Shown piece after piece: positions 16,842 through 24,591 of a DNA stretch of 64,000 nt (positions are counted from its first letter, which is position 1; each line of letters starts with the position of its first letter). Position numbers and translations under genes: made by a program. The stretch covers positions 1 to 64,000 of the forward strand of contig CAYHFW010000003.1 of NCBI GenBank assembly GCA_964355975.1. The letters are read 5' to 3'. Under the pieces are notes generated by a model, which was not told the origin of the DNA, ran no database searches, and saw only the letters and a program-made list of their open reading frames with translations. Origin of the DNA: F1-60-MAGs104 sp964355975 (GTDB lineage Bacteria > Planctomycetota > Phycisphaerae > Phycisphaerales > SM1A02).

Positions 16842-17579
16842 ATGCTTCGCGAGATACTTCCGCTGTTTTTGATGCCAGTGTTTATTGCTCTAGCGCTGCT
16901 CGCGGTGGCGCTGCGTACGCGGCGGCGTTGGCCCGTCGTCATTGCGTTTGCGCTGTTGTGGGCGGCCAGCACTCCAGTGGTCAGCAATCTGCTCATGCGC
17001 TCAGTTGAAGGGTGGCGCGTTCGACAAGCGGTTGACGATGCGCCGAACGCCGATGCGATTGTGGTGCTGAGCGGCGGCATTCGCAGTGTGCCAGGCGACT
17101 CTGGGGCAATTGAGCTTGAAGACTGCGATCGCTTTTTTGGCGGATTCGACTTGTACAGAGCTGGCAAAGCGCCGCGCCTGATCTTTACCGGTGGATGGTC
17201 GCCACGCGAGCCGAACCGTCCGCTCGAGGGTGAGGTTTTCTCGGACCGCGCTCAGGACTTAGGGGTACCCGCTTCGGCACTGGCCACCACGAGCAGGGTC
17301 AGCAATACAGAACAAGAAGCAGCGAGCGTTGCGCTGTTGCTCGGTGTGGCGCCCACCTCTCCGTGCATCCTGCTGGTCACATCGGCATTTCACATGAACC
17401 GTGCCGAAATGCTCTTTCGCCGCGCTGGACTGCAAGTAATCCCATTTCCCGTGGACTTTCGGGCCAATCTGCGTATCACGCTAGGTTCTTTCATTCCAAG
17501 CGCGTACTCCCTGAGCGAAACACAGCAAGCGCTGCACGAACTGTTTGGTCGCGTGTATTACTGGGTTTCGGGCGGGTAG
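16842..17579 (+). CDS. YdcF/ElyC family (DUF218) membrane protein
   Basis: 245 residues. Two N-terminal hydrophobic segments (about 5-22 and 30-48) are followed by a periplasm-facing DUF218 domain with ADAIVVLSGGIRS, LIFTGGW, SRVSNTEQEA and TSAFHMNRAEMLFRRAG. Family members (SanA, ElyC, YdcF) act on or sense lipid-linked envelope precursors, but the reaction is not settled. It lies five bases after the PglE-like gene and probably ends that operon, which suggests a role in the same glycan pathway. Confidence 0.75.
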   Translation: MLREILPLFLMPVFIALALLAVALRTRRRWPVVIAFALLWAASTPVVSNLLMRSVEGWRVRQAVDDAPNADAIVVLSGGIRSVPGDSGAIELEDCDRFFGGFDLYRAGKAPRLIFTGGWSPREPNRPLEGEVFSDRAQDLGVPASALATTSRVSNTEQEAASVALLLGVAPTSPCILLVTSAFHMNRAEMLFRRAGLQVIPFPVDFRANLRITLGSFIPSAYSLSETQQALHELFGRVYYWVSGG

Positions 17580-17616
17580 CAGTACGCGGCGGCGCGAAGG
17601 ACGGTGTGCGAGCCAC

Positions 17617-17648
17617 TTGTGGTTTGTCTGAAAAGGACTTAGTATACT
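17617..17648 (+). promoter_or_regulatory. possible promoter of the H-NS-like gene
   Basis: TATACT at 17643-17648 is a near-consensus -10. The best -35 candidate, TTGTGG at 17617-17622, is 20 bases away, which is long. It implies a leader of about 65 bases before the ATG at 17719. Confidence 0.3.
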
Positions 17649-17718
17649 TTGGTCGTTGGTTTATCGCTCACCTGCATCATAGTTACACCACATTCCGGGC
17701 AGAATAGGAAACCCCCCA

Positions 17719-18102
17719 ATGCCCTCAAATCTACAAACAGTCATGAAGCAAATCGAAGCGCTCACGAAGCGCGCGCAGGCACTTCGCGCAACCGAGTCGC
17801 GCAGGGTTGAGAAGGCGGTCAAATCGATCAAAGCGCAAATGCGCAAGCACGGGTTGACTCTTGCTCACTTGAGCGCAACAGGCACCGCGTTGAAAGCGAG
17901 TGTCGGAAAGTCGATGGTGGCTGACGGCAATGCGACGGCGAAGGCTGGATCAACTCTCAAGGCGAATGACAAGCGCCTGAAGGTGAAGCCGAAGTATCGC
18001 AACAAGAAGGGCGAAACTTGGGCTGGGCGCGGAAAGCCGCCGAGGTGGCTGGTCGCCGAAATGAAGAGTGGCAAGAAGAAAGAGGACTTTCTGATCAAGT
18101 GA
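17719..18102 (+). CDS. H-NS family histone-like DNA-binding protein
   Basis: 127 residues, very basic. Residues 1-50 form an amphipathic, likely coiled-coil oligomerisation region (LQTVMKQIEALTKRAQAL). A flexible Lys/Ala-rich linker follows, then the H-NS C-terminal DNA-binding signature (KYRNKKGETWAGRGKPPRWL). Such proteins bind and bridge AT-rich, often foreign, DNA. Its site between the variable glycan island and the stable glycan genes fits a silencer of acquired surface genes. It is monocistronic by spacing, with a promoter-like TATACT upstream. H-NS family members are best known from proteobacteria, so transfer is possible. Confidence 0.8.
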   Translation: MPSNLQTVMKQIEALTKRAQALRATESRRVEKAVKSIKAQMRKHGLTLAHLSATGTALKASVGKSMVADGNATAKAGSTLKANDKRLKVKPKYRNKKGETWAGRGKPPRWLVAEMKSGKKKEDFLIK

Positions 18103-18113
18103 GCGCTGCTCTG

Positions 18114-18119
18114 TAGTCT
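18114..18119 (+). promoter_or_regulatory. -10-like box TAGTCT before wlbA
   Basis: Ends 10 bases before the ATG at 18130. One of a series of TANNNT boxes placed 5-11 bases upstream of transcription-unit heads. Confidence 0.4.
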
Positions 18120-18129
18120 CTTCGCACCT

Positions 18130-19086
18130 ATGAACAACTTTGCATTGATTGGAATCGGGGGGTTCATCGCACCGCGGCATCTGAAAGCGATCAAGGAAAC
18201 TGGCAACTGCCTGGTGGCGGCGCTCGATCCGAGCGACTCGGTCGGCATTATTGACAGTTACTTTCCTGAGGCTGACTTCTTTACTGAGTTCGAGCGATTC
18301 GACCGCCACGCCGACAAGTTGCGACGCGCGAACGAGGGTCGGCGGATCGATTACGTTTCGATTTGCTCACCGAATTACTTGCATGACTCGCACATTCGAT
18401 TCGCTTTGCGCTCTGGGGCGAACGCCCTCTGCGAGAAGCCGCTCGTGCTCAACGCGCGCAATATCGACGGACTGCTCGAGGTCGAGCGCGAGAGTGGCAA
18501 GCGCGTCTACACGGTCTTGCAGTTGCGGCTGCATCCTGCAATTCTTGCGTTGAAAGAGCGCGTTGCGCGTGCGCCGCAGAACCAGCGCTTTGAACTCGAT
18601 CTGACCTATATCACCAGTCGCGGGCATTGGTATTTTCAGTCGTGGAAGGGCGACGAGAGTAAGTCGGGTGGAGTCGCGACCAATATTGGCGTGCACTTCT
18701 ATGACATGCTGCACTTTGTCTTTGGAAAGGTGGTCGCAAATCGAGTGCACCATCGAAGCCCGACGAAGGCCGCGGGATACCTCGAGTATGGACGGGCGCG
18801 CGTGCGTTGGTTCTTGTCGGTTGATGCGAAAGACCTTCCAGCCGAGGCACGCGCGAAGGGACAGCGCACATACCGTTCGATTCAGATGAGCGGCGAAGAG
18901 ATTGAATTCTCTGATGGATTCGGCGATCTGCACACCCGCGTTTACGAAGACATGCTCGCTGGCGGCGGATTCGGACTCGAAGAGAATCGGGTCGCGATCG
19001 AGACTGTCGGCGACATTCGCGCCGCGCAACCACTTGGTTTACAGGGCGATTACCACCCCTACCTGCGCGAGGCGGCACTCACATGA
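18130..19086 (+). CDS. wlbA: WlbA/WbpB-like UDP-GlcNAc(A) 3-dehydrogenase
   Basis: 318 residues of the Gfo/Idh/MocA family. The start (MNNFALIGIGGFIAPRHLKAIKETGN) has the Rossmann glycine motif in the form typical of WlbA/WbpB. CEKPLVLN holds the catalytic Lys, and TNIGVHFYDMLHFVFG holds the conserved His/Asp region. Family enzymes oxidise C3 of UDP-GlcNAc uronic acid with NAD, the second step toward UDP-2,3-diacetamido-2,3-dideoxy-uronic acids. It overlaps the WbpD-like gene by four bases, which strongly supports the assignment. A TAGTCT box lies 10 bases before the ATG. Confidence 0.85.
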   Translation: MNNFALIGIGGFIAPRHLKAIKETGNCLVAALDPSDSVGIIDSYFPEADFFTEFERFDRHADKLRRANEGRRIDYVSICSPNYLHDSHIRFALRSGANALCEKPLVLNARNIDGLLEVERESGKRVYTVLQLRLHPAILALKERVARAPQNQRFELDLTYITSRGHWYFQSWKGDESKSGGVATNIGVHFYDMLHFVFGKVVANRVHHRSPTKAAGYLEYGRARVRWFLSVDAKDLPAEARAKGQRTYRSIQMSGEEIEFSDGFGDLHTRVYEDMLAGGGFGLEENRVAIETVGDIRAAQPLGLQGDYHPYLREAALT

Positions 19087-19655
19087 GTTTTACGAAACAC
19101 GAGAGCGCAATCATCGATGCGGGGGCGACGATTGGTGCAGGCACGCGCGTCTGGCACTGGGTGCACATTTGCGCCGGCGCGAAAATCGGCGAGCGCTGTT
19201 CGATCGGGCAGAATGTCTTCGTCGGAAACAAGGTTGTCCTGGGCAACAACGTGAAGGTTCAGAACAATGTCTCGATCTATGACAATGTGACGATCGAGGA
19301 TGATGTGTTTTGCGGTCCGAGTATGGTCTTTACGAATGTCTATAACCCGCGCAGCGCCGTGACTCGCAAGGATGAGTACCGCGACACGATTGTTCGACGC
19401 GGTGCGACTCTGGGCGCAAACTGCACGATCGTCTGCGGCGTGACGATTGGCGCGTACGCGTTCATCGGCGCTGGAGCTGTTGTGAACAAGAGTGTCAAGC
19501 CGTACGCGCTGATGGTTGGCGTGCCCGCGAAACAGATTGGATGGATGAGCGAGTTCGGCGAACAATTGAAGTTGCCGCTCTCGGGATGCGGCGAAACAAA
19601 GTGCGAGAAGACGGGCACTCTCTATCGGCTCGTTGATGGAACCGTGCAGCGTTGA
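19083..19655 (+). CDS. wbpD: WbpD/WlbB-like UDP-3-amino-sugar N-acetyltransferase
   Basis: 190 residues, almost entirely left-handed beta helix (DAGATIGAGTRVWHWVHICAGAKIGERCSIG). The characteristic WbpD loop VFTNVYNPRSAVTRKDEYRDT and the C-terminal PYALMVGVPAKQIGWMSEFG are present. It would N-acetylate the 3-amino group of UDP-2-acetamido-3-amino-2,3-dideoxy-glucuronate with acetyl-CoA. It directly follows the WlbA-like dehydrogenase. The aminotransferase step between them is probably served by one of the DegT-type genes at 20287 or 27913. Confidence 0.85.
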   Translation: MSFTKHESAIIDAGATIGAGTRVWHWVHICAGAKIGERCSIGQNVFVGNKVVLGNNVKVQNNVSIYDNVTIEDDVFCGPSMVFTNVYNPRSAVTRKDEYRDTIVRRGATLGANCTIVCGVTIGAYAFIGAGAVVNKSVKPYALMVGVPAKQIGWMSEFGEQLKLPLSGCGETKCEKTGTLYRLVDGTVQR

Positions 19656-19678
19656 GCCTGTCGAATGGGAGCGCACGA

Positions 19679-20287
19679 ATGAAACTCCCCCGCTCACTTC
19701 GAAAACCGCTGCTTCCTCGATTCATCCGGATGCCGCTGCGCAAACTGCTCAGGATGCCGCCCCTCGTGCGCGACTATGCGGTCGTCGGCGCGGGCACCTA
19801 CGGCGAGCCGATTGTGCACTTTCGAAAGTGCGCGAATCTTCGCATTGGTGCGTACTGTTCGATTGGCGGCGATGTGCACATCTTTCTCGGTGGAAACCAT
19901 CCTGTTGATTGGGTGACGACTTATCCGTTTGGAGTGCTTCGCGCCGATGCATCACACCTTGCGCGTGCCCCTGAGTCGAAGGGTGACGTCACCATTGGAA
20001 ACGATGTCTGGATCGGCGATGGCGCCGCGATTCTCTCGGGAGTCACGATCGGCAACGGCGCTGTGATCGGCGCGCGCGCGGTCATCGCGAAAGATGTGCC
20101 GCCATATGCGATTGTGGTGGGCAATCCCGCGAAAGTCGTGCGCTATCGATTCGAGCCAGAGCAGATCGAGGCGCTCGAGCGGATCGCGTGGTGGAACTGG
20201 CCAGAGCAGAAACTCGCGCGCGCGCTGCCGCTGCTGCTGAGCGGTGACATCGCAGGATTCATCGCCGCGGCAGCTAGACTTTGCTGA
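19679..20287 (+). CDS. CatB/Vat-like hexapeptide acetyltransferase
   Basis: 202 residues from ATG 19679, preceded by TGGGAGCG; a TTG 27 bases upstream would overlap the previous stop and is less likely. It resembles xenobiotic acetyltransferases (YCSIGGDVHIFLGGNHPVDWVTTYPF with the catalytic His, VTIGNDVWIGDGAAILSG, PPYAIVVGNPAKVVRYRF). In a glycan cluster it is more likely an O- or N-acetyltransferase for a sugar than a drug-resistance enzyme. Its TGA overlaps the following ATG. Confidence 0.75.
   Translation: MKLPRSLRKPLLPRFIRMPLRKLLRMPPLVRDYAVVGAGTYGEPIVHFRKCANLRIGAYCSIGGDVHIFLGGNHPVDWVTTYPFGVLRADASHLARAPESKGDVTIGNDVWIGDGAAILSGVTIGNGAVIGARAVIAKDVPPYAIVVGNPAKVVRYRFEPEQIEALERIAWWNWPEQKLARALPLLLSGDIAGFIAAAARLC
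20275..20280 (+). promoter_or_regulatory. -10-like box TAGACT before the 20287 aminotransferase
   Basis: Ends six bases before ATG 20287 while still inside the preceding gene. If it is used, transcription would begin at about the A of the ATG. Confidence 0.35.
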
Positions 20288-21423
20288 TGGCACAAGCTGC
20301 GGCGAACTCACAGAAGATTTACGCCGCGGGACCATCGATCACGTCGCTTGAAGTCGACACAGTCTTGGATGCTGTGCGCGATGGCTGGTACGAACATGCC
20401 TACGACTACTGCGAACGCTTTCAGAAAGACTTCGCCGCCTATCACGGACGCCGCTTCGCGTTGATGACACCCAACTGCACGACTGCGATTCACCTCTTGC
20501 TCGCAGGACTTGGAATCTGCGACAACGATGAGGTCATCGTGCCAGAGTGCACATGGATCGGCAGCACTGCTGGCATCACGTATTGCCGCGCGACGCCAGT
20601 GTTTTGCGACATTGAGCGGGATTCGTGGTGCCTTGACCCCGAGTCTGTTGAGCGCGCGATCACACCGAAAACCAAGGCGATTCTTGCGGTTGATCTCTAT
20701 GGAAACATGCCGCGCATGGGGGCGCTTCAAGAGATTGCAGATCGCCATGGCCTTCCGCTCATTGAAGATGCGGCTGAGGCGATTGGAAGCGTGTACCGCT
20801 GTCGCAAGGCTGGCGGGTTTGGCATCGCAAGCACATTCAGCTTTCACCGCACCAAGACGATCACGACCGGCGAGGGTGGAATGTTGCTGACCGACGATGC
20901 GAAGTTGTTTGAACGCTGTGCATTCTTGCGCGACCACGGACGGCGCGCGGATGGCCCCGCCTACTACAACTATGAAGTGACCTTCAAATACATGCCGTTC
21001 AATGTGCAGGCGGCACTTGGATGGGCGCAGCTGCAACGCATCGAAGAACTTGTCGCTATCAAGCGTCATCAAATCGAAACCTATCGCGCGCGGCTCGCGG
21101 ACATTGCAGATCTGCAACTGAATCATGAGCCCGAAGGGGGTCGCAACGGCGCGTGGATCACCGCGCTGGTCTTTGGACCATCGCACGCAATCACGAAGGC
21201 GCAAGCGATCGAGCAACTGACAGCACGCGGCATTCCAGCGCGTCCGTTTTTCTATCCGCTCTCGTCGATGCCGGCGTACGGATCGCGCGAAGTTGAGATG
21301 CGCCCTCGCAATCCCGTTGCCTATGACATTTCGTCGCGCGCGATCAATTTGCCTGGAGCGATGAACATGACTGACGAACAACTCGAGCGCACCTGCGATG
21401 CAGTGCATGACATCTTGCGATGA
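20287..21423 (+). CDS. DegT/DnrJ/EryC1 sugar aminotransferase
   Basis: 378 residues from ATG 20287; a TTG six bases earlier is possible. It is a fold-type I PLP enzyme with EDAAEAIGSVYRCRKAGGFG and the Lys in STFSFHRTKTITTGEGGM. The C-terminus (RPFFYPLSSMPAYG, SSRAINLPGAMNMTDEQLE) is typical of perosamine-synthase-like or GDP/UDP-4-keto aminotransferases. It may aminate a 4-keto sugar; a role as the 3-keto uronate aminotransferase is less likely than for the gene at 27913. A PglD-like acyltransferase follows with a four-base overlap, so the pair probably aminates and then acylates the same sugar. Confidence 0.8.
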   Translation: MAQAAANSQKIYAAGPSITSLEVDTVLDAVRDGWYEHAYDYCERFQKDFAAYHGRRFALMTPNCTTAIHLLLAGLGICDNDEVIVPECTWIGSTAGITYCRATPVFCDIERDSWCLDPESVERAITPKTKAILAVDLYGNMPRMGALQEIADRHGLPLIEDAAEAIGSVYRCRKAGGFGIASTFSFHRTKTITTGEGGMLLTDDAKLFERCAFLRDHGRRADGPAYYNYEVTFKYMPFNVQAALGWAQLQRIEELVAIKRHQIETYRARLADIADLQLNHEPEGGRNGAWITALVFGPSHAITKAQAIEQLTARGIPARPFFYPLSSMPAYGSREVEMRPRNPVAYDISSRAINLPGAMNMTDEQLERTCDAVHDILR

Positions 21424-22091
21424 GCGCGACGATGCAAGCGATTTTGTATGGCGGAACGGGGCAAGCGAAAGTCCTGCGACCGATCTTGCAAGCGGCAGCG
21501 ATCGAGGTTGTGCTCGTCGTCGATGACACCCCCGAACTTGCGTCGCCCTTTGATGACATCGAGATTGTGCAGGGGCTCGATGGGCTACGTGGGTGGCTCG
21601 CGAGCAGAAGGAGCGCCGCACCGCTTGGATTTTGCGTGACAATCGGAAACCCATTCGGGCGCGCGCGGCTGCGCATCGCCGATGCGTTGCTTGCACTGGG
21701 GATGATTGAACTGAGCGCCGTTCACGAGAGCGCGATCATCGCGTCGAGCGCGCAGATCGGCGCAGGCGCGCAGGTGATGGCTGGAGCGATCATTCAGCCG
21801 CACGCGGTAGTCGGGCGACAGTGCATCATCAACACGCGCGCTTCTGTCGATCACGATTGCGTTCTCGGTGACGCATGCGGAGTTGCTCCTGGTGCAACTC
21901 TGTGCGGATCGGTGCACTGCGGCGAGAATGTCTGGATCGCCGCGGGCGCAACCGTTGGACCGCGTGTCACGATCGGCGCCGATGCGATCGTTGGCGCGGG
22001 TGCAGTCGTGCTGAGTGATGTCGCTGCCTCAACGACCGTCGTTGGGGTTCCGGCGCGAGCAATTGCCCGTCACGCGAAAACCTCTGCCTGA
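21420..22091 (+). CDS. NeuD/PglD-like sugar O/N-acyltransferase
   Basis: 223 residues. The N-terminal UDP-sugar-binding region (QAILYGGTGQAKVLRPIL) is followed by hexapeptide repeats, with the catalytic His in ASVDHDCVLGD and the end TTVVGVPARAIARH. It overlaps the aminotransferase by four bases and would acylate the amino group that enzyme adds. Its last 22 bases overlap rfbC, which is read in the opposite direction. Confidence 0.75.
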   Translation: MSATMQAILYGGTGQAKVLRPILQAAAIEVVLVVDDTPELASPFDDIEIVQGLDGLRGWLASRRSAAPLGFCVTIGNPFGRARLRIADALLALGMIELSAVHESAIIASSAQIGAGAQVMAGAIIQPHAVVGRQCIINTRASVDHDCVLGDACGVAPGATLCGSVHCGENVWIAAGATVGPRVTIGADAIVGAGAVVLSDVAASTTVVGVPARAIARHAKTSA

Positions 22092-22615
22092 GTGAGCAGA
22101 GCGCCGCGCGCGTCTTTCTCTGAGAGATTGGGCGCCCCTTTGAGAGGCCACGCGATGTTGAGCGTTGGATCGTCCCAGCGAATGCACCTCTGATGCTCTG
22201 GCGCCCAGAAGTCTGTCACCTTGTAGAGAACATCCGCTGAGTCTGAGAGCACGAGAAAACCGTGGGCAAAGCCAGGGGGAATCCAAAGCGATTGATGGCG
22301 CTCGGCGGCGAGGGTGATGGCGATGTGTCGGCCGAAGGTTGGCGAACTCTTGCGGATATCGACGACGACATCACAAATCTCGCCTGCGGTCACGCGCACA
22401 ATCTTTCCTTGAGGCTGGCAGATCTGGTAGTGCAATCCGCGAAGCACTCCGTTGTTGGAGCGCGAGTGATCATCTTGCACAAAGGTCGGGTCGATGCCGA
22501 CACCAGCGCGAAAGTCGCGCGCGTTGTAACTCTCGTAGAAGAATCCGCGCGAATCGGCGAATGATTCTGCTTCGATCAGCACCACCTCAGTCAATGCAGT
22601 CGGCGTGAACTTCAT
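22070..22615 (-). CDS. rfbC: dTDP-4-dehydrorhamnose 3,5-epimerase
   Basis: 181 residues, normal length for RmlC. The cupin fold shows VLIEAESFADSRGFFYESYN, the catalytic His region VLRGLHYQICQPQGKIVRV and WIPPGFAHGFLVLSDSADVLYKVTDFW. It epimerises dTDP-4-keto-6-deoxy-glucose at C3 and C5. It is the last of the rfbB-rfbA-rfbC run on the reverse strand. The final reductase gene rfbD is not in this window. Confidence 0.9.
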   Translation of the reverse strand: MKFTPTALTEVVLIEAESFADSRGFFYESYNARDFRAGVGIDPTFVQDDHSRSNNGVLRGLHYQICQPQGKIVRVTAGEICDVVVDIRKSSPTFGRHIAITLAAERHQSLWIPPGFAHGFLVLSDSADVLYKVTDFWAPEHQRCIRWDDPTLNIAWPLKGAPNLSEKDARGALLTQAEVFA

Positions 22616-22621
22616 CGCGGC

Positions 22622-23509
22622 TCACTCAGACTGCAGCATCTGCAAGAGGTACTTGCCGTACTCGTTCTTCGCCATCGGCGCCGCAATGCGCTCGACCTGC
22701 GCGCGATCGATGAACCCCTGCCGATATGCGATCTCTTCGGGGCACGCGATCTTGAGACCCTGCCGGTGTTCGAGCGTTTGAATGAACTGACTCGCTTCGA
22801 GCAGCGATTCATGCGTGCCAGTATCGAGCCATGCGTAACCGCGTCCCATGATCTCAACATGCAACTTCTTGCGCTCGAGGTATGCGCGGTTGACATCGGT
22901 GATTTCGAGTTCGCCGCGCGCGCTCGGCCGAACTGCCGCCGCGATCTCAAGCACATCGTTGTCGTAAAAGTAAAGCCCCGTCACGGCGTAGTTCGACTTC
23001 GGCACGCTCGGCTTCTCTTCGAGCGACGTCGCGCGGTGCGCTGAGTCGAATGCGACGACTCCATACCGCTGCGGATCGCGCACGTGATAGGCGAAGACCG
23101 TCGCGCCATCGCTGCGGCTTGAGACGCGCTGCACGAGATTCTGAAACTCATGCCCGAAGAAAATGTTGTCGCCCAGAATCAACGCGCTTGGAGCGGTGCC
23201 GACGAACTCTCGGCCGATGATGAACGCCTGCGCGAGTCCATCGGGAGAGGGTTGCTCTGCGTATTGCAATTGAAGCCCCCACTGCGATCCACTTCCGAGA
23301 AGTTGCCGAAAGAGCGGTAGATCTTGAGGGGTCGAGATGATCAAGATCTCGCGAATACCCGCCAACATCAGCGTCGTCAGCGGGTAATAGATCATCGGCT
23401 TGTCGTAGACAGGCAGCAACTGCTTCGAGACTGCAAGCGTCACCGGATGCAGCCGCGTGCCAGAGCCTCCGGCAAGAATGATGCCTCGCCGCGCTTGCTG
23501 GGTACTCAT
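22622..23509 (-). CDS. rfbA: glucose-1-phosphate thymidylyltransferase
   Basis: 295 residues, full length. The nucleotidyltransferase signature GIILAGGSGTRLHPVT lies at the start, followed by KQLLPVYDKPMIYYPLTTLM, GDNIFFGHEF and the C-terminal IACPEEIAYRQGFI. It makes dTDP-glucose from dTTP and glucose 1-phosphate, the first step of the dTDP-sugar pathway. It is coupled to rfbB by a four-base overlap and lies six bases before rfbC. Confidence 0.93.
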   Translation of the reverse strand: MSTQQARRGIILAGGSGTRLHPVTLAVSKQLLPVYDKPMIYYPLTTLMLAGIREILIISTPQDLPLFRQLLGSGSQWGLQLQYAEQPSPDGLAQAFIIGREFVGTAPSALILGDNIFFGHEFQNLVQRVSSRSDGATVFAYHVRDPQRYGVVAFDSAHRATSLEEKPSVPKSNYAVTGLYFYDNDVLEIAAAVRPSARGELEITDVNRAYLERKKLHVEIMGRGYAWLDTGTHESLLEASQFIQTLEHRQGLKIACPEEIAYRQGFIDRAQVERIAAPMAKNEYGKYLLQMLQSE

Positions 23510-24591
23510 CGCACAACCTCAGCGCGTGCGTTGTAATTCGTCGCGACCCACTGGCGGTACGCGCCGCTCGTGACATGCGAGACCCACTCTTGATTGTCGA
23601 GATACCAATGCACAGTCTTTGCAAGCCCCGTCGCGAAACTCTCGCGGGGAATCCAGTTGAGTTCGCGCTCGATCTTGGCGTTGTCAATCGCGTACCTGCG
23701 ATCGTGGCCTGGGCGGTCGTTCACAAACGTGATCAGCGAGCGATAGGACGATCCATCGCTGCGCGGACGCGCTGCATCAAGTGCATCGCAGAGAGTGTGC
23801 ACGACATCGATGTTCTTCATCTCACTGCGTCCACCAATGTTGTATGTCTCGCCGACTCGGCCTCGCGCAAGTACCTCGCGCACTGCATCGCAGTGATCGG
23901 TGACGTGAATCCAATCTCGCACGTTCTGTCCGTCGCCATAGACCGGCAGCGGCTTGCCAGCGAGTGCGTTATGGATCATGAGCGGAATGAGTTTCTCTGG
24001 AAACTGAAATGCCCCGTAGTTATTCGAGCAATTGGTCGTGAGCACGGGCAGTCCGTAGGTGTGATGGAATGCGCGCACGAGGTGGTCGGACGAGGCCTTC
24101 GACGCTGAATAGGGACTGTTTGGCTCGTAGGGATGGCTCTCAGTGAAGGCGGGGTCGTTCGCGCCGAGTGATCCGTAGACCTCGTCGGTTGAGACGTGCA
24201 GAAATCGGAAGGCGCTCTTGGCACTCTTGGCGCGCGTGTCGAGCGTGTTGAAGTATGCGCGCGTTGCTTCGAGCAGCCGAAACGTTCCGACGATGTTTGT
24301 CTGGATGAACGCCTCGGGACCATGAATCGAACGATCGACATGCGATTCGGCCGCGAAGTTGATCACGGCGCGCGGCGCGTGTTGACGAAAGAGCTCACTG
24401 ACGAGCGCTGCGTTTGCGATGTCGCCGTGCGCAAAGATGTATCGACCATCGCCCTGCAGCGATGCGAGATTCTCGGGATTGCCCGCGTAGGTCAGCGAGT
24501 CGAGCCCGACGATGGGTTCACTGGATGTGCGCAGCCACTCGAGCACAAAGTTCGACCCGATGAAGCCCGCACTGCCTGTCACGATCAACAT
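23506..24591 (-). CDS. rfbB: dTDP-glucose 4,6-dehydratase
   Basis: 361 residues from ATG 24591 (MLIVTGSAGFIGSNFVLEWL); an earlier in-frame ATG lies inside the methyltransferase and adds residues not found in the family. It is a short-chain dehydrogenase fold. The NAD glycine motif is GSAGFIG, the catalytic Thr-Asp-Glu is in VSTDEVYGSLG and the Tyr-x3-Lys in YSASKASSDHLV. It makes dTDP-4-keto-6-deoxy-glucose. It overlaps the upstream methyltransferase and downstream rfbA, so the four genes form one reverse-strand operon. Confidence 0.93.
   Translation of the reverse strand: MLIVTGSAGFIGSNFVLEWLRTSSEPIVGLDSLTYAGNPENLASLQGDGRYIFAHGDIANAALVSELFRQHAPRAVINFAAESHVDRSIHGPEAFIQTNIVGTFRLLEATRAYFNTLDTRAKSAKSAFRFLHVSTDEVYGSLGANDPAFTESHPYEPNSPYSASKASSDHLVRAFHHTYGLPVLTTNCSNNYGAFQFPEKLIPLMIHNALAGKPLPVYGDGQNVRDWIHVTDHCDAVREVLARGRVGETYNIGGRSEMKNIDVVHTLCDALDAARPRSDGSSYRSLITFVNDRPGHDRRYAIDNAKIERELNWIPRESFATGLAKTVHWYLDNQEWVSHVTSGAYRQWVATNYNARAEVVR

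Noticed and set aside
19679..20287. Antibiotic acetyltransferase (resistance gene)
   Set aside because: The fold is shared with CatB/Vat, but the gene is in a glycan operon with overlapping stops, so a sugar substrate is more likely.
20308..21696. Long reverse-strand open frame of 462 codons
   Set aside because: It is antisense to two strongly supported sugar genes (20287-21423, 21420-22091), has Arg/Ala/His-rich composition and shows no domain.
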